NCBI GenBank assembly: GCA_026392415.1
Contig: JAPLCC010000058.1
Span: 1-42,384 of the forward strand
Direction of reading: 5' to 3'
DNA from: Propionibacteriales bacterium
GTDB lineage: Bacteria > Actinomycetota > Actinomycetes > Propionibacteriales > Nocardioidaceae
Length of the DNA stretch: 42,384 bases
This document shows, one piece after another, positions 38,711-42,384 of the stretch. Below the pieces are notes generated by a model. The model saw only the letters and a list, made by a program, of their open reading frames with translations. It searched no databases and was not told where the DNA came from. How positions within the stretch are numbered: position 1 is the stretch's first letter; each line of letters opens with the position of its first letter. Made by a program: the position numbers and the translations under genes.

Positions 38711-39534
38711 CCGCCCCCGTGAACCGCCCGCGGATCGGACTGTCCACCAGTTCGGTCTATCCGGAGTCGACCGCGCACGGTTTCGCCTACGCCGCCAGCG
38801 TCGGTTACGAGGCCGTCGAGGTGATGGTCGGCATCGACGCGCTCTCGCAGCAGGTGAGCGCGGTCAAGCACCTCTCCGAGCACCACCAGATGCCGGTGAG
38901 TGCGATCCACGCGCCCTGCCTGCTGTTCACGCAGGCGGTCTGGGGAGTCGAGCCCTGGGGCAAGCTCGAACGGTCGGCGGCGATGGCGCACGAGGTCGGC
39001 GCCGAGGTGGTCGTGGTCCACCCGCCGTTCCGCTGGCAGAAGGAGTACGCCCGCGACTTCGTCAACGGCATCGCCGCTCTGGAGGAGTCCTCCGGCATCG
39101 CGTTCGCCGTCGAGAACATGTATCCGTGGCGTGCCTCGCGTCGGCAGATGGAGATGTACCTGCCCGGGTGGGATCCGTCCGACGAGCCGTACGCCAACAC
39201 CACGATCGACCTGTCCCATGCGGCGATCGCCCGATCGGACCCGATCGCGATGGCCGAGCGACTCGGCGCGCGGCTGCGCCACATCCACCTGACCGACGGC
39301 ACCGATTCGGCGAAGGACGAGCACCTGGTGCCCGGCCGCGGCGACACCGGGGCGGCGGCGTTCCTCCAGCACCTGGCGCGCACGGGTTTTGCCGGCGAGG
39401 TGGTGCTCGAGATCAACACCCGGCGCTGCGCCGACCGCGAGGAGCGCGAGGCCGACCTGCGCGAGTCGCTGGAGTTCGCGAAGGAGCACCTCAGCGTCGT
39501 ACCGGTGGAGGATCGTTCGACGCATGGCGAGTGA
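38707..39534 (+). CDS. Sugar phosphate isomerase/epimerase-like TIM-barrel protein
   Basis: 275 residues of the AP endonuclease family 2 / xylose isomerase-like barrel. Landmarks are IGLSTSSVYPESTAHGFAY, YEAVEVMVG, VSAIHAPC, VVVHPPFRWQ, FAVENMYPW, IDLSHAAIA, HIHLTDGT and VLEINTRR; the Glu, Asp and His residues at strand ends are the usual metal ligands. Same position relative to the phosphatase as M. tuberculosis Rv0498. The substrate is unknown. GTG 38707 overlaps the phosphatase stop by 4 bp; the frame open upstream has no support. Confidence 0.82.
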   Translation: MTAPVNRPRIGLSTSSVYPESTAHGFAYAASVGYEAVEVMVGIDALSQQVSAVKHLSEHHQMPVSAIHAPCLLFTQAVWGVEPWGKLERSAAMAHEVGAEVVVVHPPFRWQKEYARDFVNGIAALEESSGIAFAVENMYPWRASRRQMEMYLPGWDPSDEPYANTTIDLSHAAIARSDPIAMAERLGARLRHIHLTDGTDSAKDEHLVPGRGDTGAAAFLQHLARTGFAGEVVLEINTRRCADREEREADLRESLEFAKEHLSVVPVEDRSTHGE

Positions 39535-40243
39535 TGCGGTCGTGACGCTCGAGGCGCTGCGGGTGGTCCGCAGCGGCAAGGTCGTCCTCGACGGCCTCGA
39601 CCTCGAGATCGGCCCCGGCGTCACGGGCCTGCTGGGTCCGTCCGGCTGCGGCAAGTCGACGCTGCTGCGCAGCATGGTCGGGGTCCAGCGCACGGAGGCC
39701 GGCACGGTCACGGTCCTGGGTGTGGCGGCCGGAAGCGCTGCCGTGCGTGACCGCGTCGGCTTCCAGACGCAGTCCTCCAGCGTGTACGACGACCTGACCG
39801 TGACGGAGAACCTCCGCTTCTTCGCGCGGGTGCTCGGCAGGCCGGCCGGTGCGGTCGATCGAGCCCTGGACGCGGTCGATCTCGGCAGCCATCGCGACGA
39901 CGTCGTGTCCCGGCTCAGTGGCGGCGAGCGATCGCGGGTCGGACTGGCCGTCGCCCTCCTGGGCGATCCGGAGCTGCTGGTGCTCGACGAGCCGACGGTC
40001 GGCCTCGACCCGGTCCTGCGGCGCGACCTGTGGGCGCTGTTCCACCGGATCGCGGACGCCGGCACGGCCGTGCTCGTGTCCAGCCATGTGATGGACGAGG
40101 CCGAGCGTTGCGACCACCTGCTGTTGATGCGGGAGGGCCACATCCTGGCCGACGGCACGCCCGCTGCCATCAAGGAACGAGCGGGCGCCGCCGACATCGA
40201 GACGGCGTTCCTCACCCTCGTCGAGTCCGGTGGCCCTGCATGA
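39524..40243 (+). CDS. ABC transporter ATP-binding protein
   Basis: 239 residues with all ABC motifs: Walker A GPSGCGKST (about 38-46), Q-loop in FQTQSSSVYDDLTV, signature LSGGERSRVGLAVAL, Walker B LLVLDEPTVGLD and the switch His in VSSHVMDEAERC. Similar to ATPases of DrrA/ABC-2 type exporters, including the C-terminal ADGTPAAIKE segment. ATG 39524 overlaps the preceding gene by 11 bp; a GGAGG lies 12 nt upstream. Its TGA overlaps the permease ATG, so the two make one exporter. Substrate unknown. Confidence 0.9.
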   Translation: MASDAVVTLEALRVVRSGKVVLDGLDLEIGPGVTGLLGPSGCGKSTLLRSMVGVQRTEAGTVTVLGVAAGSAAVRDRVGFQTQSSSVYDDLTVTENLRFFARVLGRPAGAVDRALDAVDLGSHRDDVVSRLSGGERSRVGLAVALLGDPELLVLDEPTVGLDPVLRRDLWALFHRIADAGTAVLVSSHVMDEAERCDHLLLMREGHILADGTPAAIKERAGAADIETAFLTLVESGGPA

Positions 40244-40974
40244 CGCCCCGGGTGACGCTGGCGATCGCCGCACGGGTGCTGACGCAGTTGCGTCGTGACC
40301 ACCGGACCCTGGCGATGCTCCTGGTCCTGCCGTGCCTGCTCCAGGCGCTGCTGTGGTGGGTCTTCAAGGGCAGTCCCCTGGTCTTCGACCGGATCGGCCC
40401 CGCCCTGCTGGCGATCTTCCCGTTCTTCGTGATGTTCCTCGTCACCAGCGTGACCACGCTCCGTGAGCGGTCGAGCGGCACGCTGGAGCGACTGTTCACG
40501 ATGCCGATGGGGCGCCTGGACTTCCTGCTCGGCTACGCGCTGGCGTTCGGTGCGGTTGCGGCGGTCCAGGCATCCGTTGCGGCCGGTGTCGCGATCGGCC
40601 TGCTCGACCTCGACATCCGTGGCGCGGCCTGGTTGCTCGTCGTGGTCGGCGTCGCCGATGCCGTGCTCGGCACGGCCCTCGGCCTGTTCGTCTCCGCGTT
40701 CGCCCGCACGGAGTTCCAGGCCGTCCAGTTCCTCCCGGCCATCGTGGTGCCACAGATCCTGTTGTGCGGGCTCCTCGTGCCACGGGAGCGGCTGCCGCAG
40801 GTGCTGGAATTCGTGGCCGACCTGCTGCCGCTGTCCTATGCCGTCGACGCGATGGAGCACCTGGCCACCTCGACCCGGTCGGGCGAGGTCTGGCGCGATG
40901 TCGCGGTCGTGGCCGGGTTCGCACTGGTGGCGCTCGCCCTCGGTGCGGCGACGCTGCGGCGTCGTACGGACTGA
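40240..40974 (+). CDS. ABC-2 type transporter permease
   Basis: 244 residues with six predicted membrane helices (about 22-42, 52-73, 98-120, 127-150, 160-180 and 217-235). A cytoplasmic-looking loop TTLRERSSGTLERLFTMPMG, the usual ABC-2 permease motif that contacts the ATPase, lies after the second helix. It is the last gene of the operon starting at 37772. As with its ATPase, similarity is to multidrug or lipid exporters; the cargo cannot be told. Confidence 0.88.
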   Translation: MTPRVTLAIAARVLTQLRRDHRTLAMLLVLPCLLQALLWWVFKGSPLVFDRIGPALLAIFPFFVMFLVTSVTTLRERSSGTLERLFTMPMGRLDFLLGYALAFGAVAAVQASVAAGVAIGLLDLDIRGAAWLLVVVGVADAVLGTALGLFVSAFARTEFQAVQFLPAIVVPQILLCGLLVPRERLPQVLEFVADLLPLSYAVDAMEHLATSTRSGEVWRDVAVVAGFALVALALGAATLRRRTD

Positions 40975-41046
40975 TCGGGCGGATCGGCGTGGGGTTGATC
41001 TCACCGCCGTACGAGGATGAAACCCCCATTCCGTGGGCCCTTTGCG

Positions 41047-41052
41047 TAGGTT
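41047..41052 (+). promoter_or_regulatory. Leaderless-type -10 element of proline dehydrogenase (TAGGTT)
   Basis: TAGGTT followed by exactly 6 nt and the ATG at 41059; no ribosome-binding site between. Confidence 0.55.
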
Positions 41053-41058
41053 GGGGCC

Positions 41059-41991
41059 ATGCGACCGGTTCGGGATTCCCTCCTGCTGTTGTCGCGCAGC
41101 GGAGCCGTGAAGAAGATGGTCACGACGCTCCCGATCACGTCCTCGATGGTGCGCAACTACGTCCCCGGAGAGACGGTTCGCGAGGCCTTGCGGGCTGTTG
41201 AGGAGCTAGCCGCCCACGGCATCGACACCACCATCGATCATCTCGGCGAGGACACGACCGAGGTCGACCAGGCGACGGCCACCGTGCAGGCGTACCGGAT
41301 CCTGCTCGACAAGATCGCCGACCAGCACCTGGGGCACCGCGCCGAGGTCTCGGTCAAGCTCACCGCGATCGGCCTGCTGCTCGAGGACGGCGAGCGGATC
41401 GCGCTCGCGAACGCCCGCAAGATCTGCCGTGCCGCCGCGGGTGCGCGCACCACGGTCACCATCGACATGGAGGACCACACCGTCACCGACGCCACGCTCG
41501 GCATCGTGCTGGCGCTGCGGGAGGAGTTCCCGACGGTCGGTGCCGTGGTGCAGGCCCACCTCCACCGGACCGAGGCCGACTGTCGGACTCTCGCGTACGC
41601 CGGCAGCCGGGTGCGGCTCTGCAAGGGCGCCTACGACGAGCCCGCCGACGTCGCCTTCACCGACGCGGGCGACGTCGACCGTTCCTACGTCCGCTGCCTC
41701 AAGGTCCTCTTCGCCGGGGACGCCTACCCGATGATCGCGACCCACGATCCCCGCCTGATCGAGATCGCCGCCTCGCTGGCGAGCCGCTACGGCAAGGCAC
41801 CCGGCACCTACGAGTTCCAGATGCTCTACGGCATCCGTCCGGCCGAGCAGCAACGGCTCGCCACGGGCGGCGAGAAGGTGCGGGTCTACCTGCCGTACGG
41901 CGAGCAGTGGTACGGCTACCTGATGCGGCGACTGGCGGAGCGTCCGCAGAACCTGTCACTCTTCCTGACCTCTCTGCTCTCGAAGCGGTAG
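41059..41991 (+). CDS. Proline dehydrogenase
   Basis: FAD enzyme oxidising proline to pyrroline-5-carboxylate. The 310 residues form the monofunctional PRODH barrel found in actinobacteria and Deinococcus: EVSVKLTAIGL (about 94-104), VTIDMEDHTVTD, VVQAHLHRTEAD, RVRLCKGAYDEP (FAD- and substrate-binding), MIATHDPRLIE, YEFQMLYGIRP and the closing VYLPYGEQWYGYLMRRLAER with substrate-binding Arg residues. The partner P5C dehydrogenase is not in the window. It has its own leaderless-type promoter and is followed by a hairpin-forming region. Confidence 0.93.
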   Translation: MRPVRDSLLLLSRSGAVKKMVTTLPITSSMVRNYVPGETVREALRAVEELAAHGIDTTIDHLGEDTTEVDQATATVQAYRILLDKIADQHLGHRAEVSVKLTAIGLLLEDGERIALANARKICRAAAGARTTVTIDMEDHTVTDATLGIVLALREEFPTVGAVVQAHLHRTEADCRTLAYAGSRVRLCKGAYDEPADVAFTDAGDVDRSYVRCLKVLFAGDAYPMIATHDPRLIEIAASLASRYGKAPGTYEFQMLYGIRPAEQQRLATGGEKVRVYLPYGEQWYGYLMRRLAERPQNLSLFLTSLLSKR

Positions 41992-42001
41992 AAGTGGCTC
42001 T

Positions 42002-42040
42002 GACCTGCGCAAACTCTCCCCACCTTGGGAAATGCGGGTC
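42002..42040 (+). terminator. Possible terminator after proline dehydrogenase
   Basis: GACC-TG-CGCA (42002-42011) can pair with TGCGGGTC (42033-42040) as an 8-bp stem with a 2-nt bulge. Inside, CCCA and TGGG (42019-42022, 42026-42029) make a smaller stem. No T-run follows. Confidence 0.35.
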
Positions 42041-42045
42041 GGGTG

Positions 42046-42132
42046 TTCCGAATCCATTCCGATCATCAGTGGTGTTTCAGTGATCATTGGTTGCTTGTTT
42101 CGGAACCATTCGGAACGGAACGGGAACGGAAC
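42046..42132. repeat. Cluster of TTCCGA/TCGGAA and GGAAC repeats in an AT-richer spacer
   Basis: TTCCGAATCCATTCCGA (42046-42062) is an approximate reverse complement of TTCGGAACCATTCGGAAC (42099-42116), whose two TTCGGAAC copies are 10 bp apart. Three more GGAAC pentamers follow to 42132. About 36 bp of AT-richer DNA lies between the two blocks. It is upstream of the gene cut by the right edge and may be an operator region. Confidence 0.45.
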
Positions 42133-42177
42133 TGGACCACGATCGAGGAGGTGAGCACGACCGCCAAGGAGGCGACC

Positions 42178-42384
42178 GTGTTCACGCTGTACACCCACAA
42201 CTACAAGCACTTCAATCCGAAGGTCGGGACCGCCGTCCAGACCAGCATCGGGTCCCCGCGCTGGCCGCTCCGGTATGCGCTGGACTTCAGGATCAGCGAG
42301 CTGATGCCGTCCAGGTCGATGCTCAAGCTCCCGTACGAGGCGTACGCCGACCGCTACGTGGCACAGCTCGAGGAGATGGGCGTC
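42178..42384 (+). CDS. Start of an unidentified gene, cut by the right edge (DUF488-like?)
   Basis: The frame is open from the GTG at 42178 to the end of the window, 69 residues. An AAGGAGG ribosome-binding site at 42166-42172 lies 5 nt before it, the best Shine-Dalgarno sequence in the window; an in-frame GTG at 42151 is less well placed. The visible part starts MFTLYTHNYKHFNPKVG and includes TSIGSPRWPLRYALD and LPYEAYADRYVAQLEEMG. The pattern of TS-x-G-x-PRW followed by a Y-x-x-x-Y helix recalls DUF488-type proteins, but the fragment is too short to be sure. Confidence 0.5.
   Translation, partial: MFTLYTHNYKHFNPKVGTAVQTSIGSPRWPLRYALDFRISELMPSRSMLKLPYEAYADRYVAQLEEMGV

Noticed and set aside
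38053..41004. Open frame of 983 codons on the minus strand opposite the phosphatase-to-permease operon
   Set aside because: Mirror-frame artefact; the four plus-strand genes have intact family motifs and overlapping start/stop codons.
42046..42132. CRISPR array or attachment site
   Set aside because: Repeat units are only 5-8 nt with no unique spacers of regular length, and no integrase, tRNA or cas gene is nearby.

Overview
The window is about 42 kb of very GC-rich DNA with almost gapless coding. It is typical of a high-GC Gram-positive actinobacterium, most likely Nocardioides or a close relative. Grounds: strong C/G bias at third codon positions; marker genes lsr2, clpC with a ClgR-type box, DUF3180, a Ddn-type F420-dependent protein and an actinobacterial-style mutY; and gene order recalling the Mycobacterium tuberculosis tilS-hpt-ftsH-folE-folP-folB-folK ... 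panC-panD-coaX ... lsr2-clpC1 region, with disA/radA and an Rv0495c/Ppx1/Rv0498 block nearby. The species call is inference; no rRNA or tRNA gene was seen.

Layout. (1) 1-7371: tilS (5' end cut), hpt, ftsH, then folE-folP-folB-folK, a DUF3180 membrane protein and a membrane-anchored coiled-coil protein. (2) 7489-20326: a cell-wall glycopolymer (teichoic-acid-like) island. It holds a fused GT2/CDP-polyol phosphotransferase polymerase, a fused cytidylyltransferase-reductase likely to make CDP-ribitol or a similar CDP-polyol, two SAM methyltransferases, a TarS-like GT2, a pyruvyl-transferase/GT8-like fusion and a TarM/TagE-like GT4. It sits between gene blocks that are adjacent in mycobacteria. 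(3) 20521-26251: DUF2520 Rossmann protein, panC, panD, nadB, nadC, coaX, i.e. cofactor synthesis for CoA and NAD. (4) 26343-29367: lsr2 and clpC. (5) 29430-34321: F420-type protein, mutY, a membrane-anchored protein, disA (c-di-AMP synthase) and radA. (6) 34389-37713: LacI-family regulator, methyltransferase, VOC protein, Cys-rich Rv0495c-like protein. (7) 37772-40974: Ppx/GppA phosphatase, TIM-barrel isomerase-like protein and a two-gene ABC exporter in one overlapping operon. (8) 41059-41991: proline dehydrogenase, then a repeat-rich spacer and a gene cut by the right edge.

How the genes fit together. The housekeeping blocks make folate, CoA and NAD and handle proteolysis (FtsH, ClpC) and DNA integrity (MutY, RadA, DisA). 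The island looks like a self-contained route: activated polyol, polymerisation, then alpha- and beta-glycosylation, O-methylation and possibly pyruvate ketal formation on a surface polymer. Two of its large proteins carry glycosyltransferase-like domains whose canonical nucleotide- and metal-binding acidic residues are missing.

Two sequence-wide signals stand out. At least ten genes have a TANNNT -10 element exactly 6-7 nt before the start codon, the arrangement of leaderless transcription. The octamer CGTCGTAC occurs at least 37 times on the two strands, far above composition-based expectation. No mobile element, CRISPR array, rRNA or tRNA was found. No gap between genes exceeds about 200 bp.
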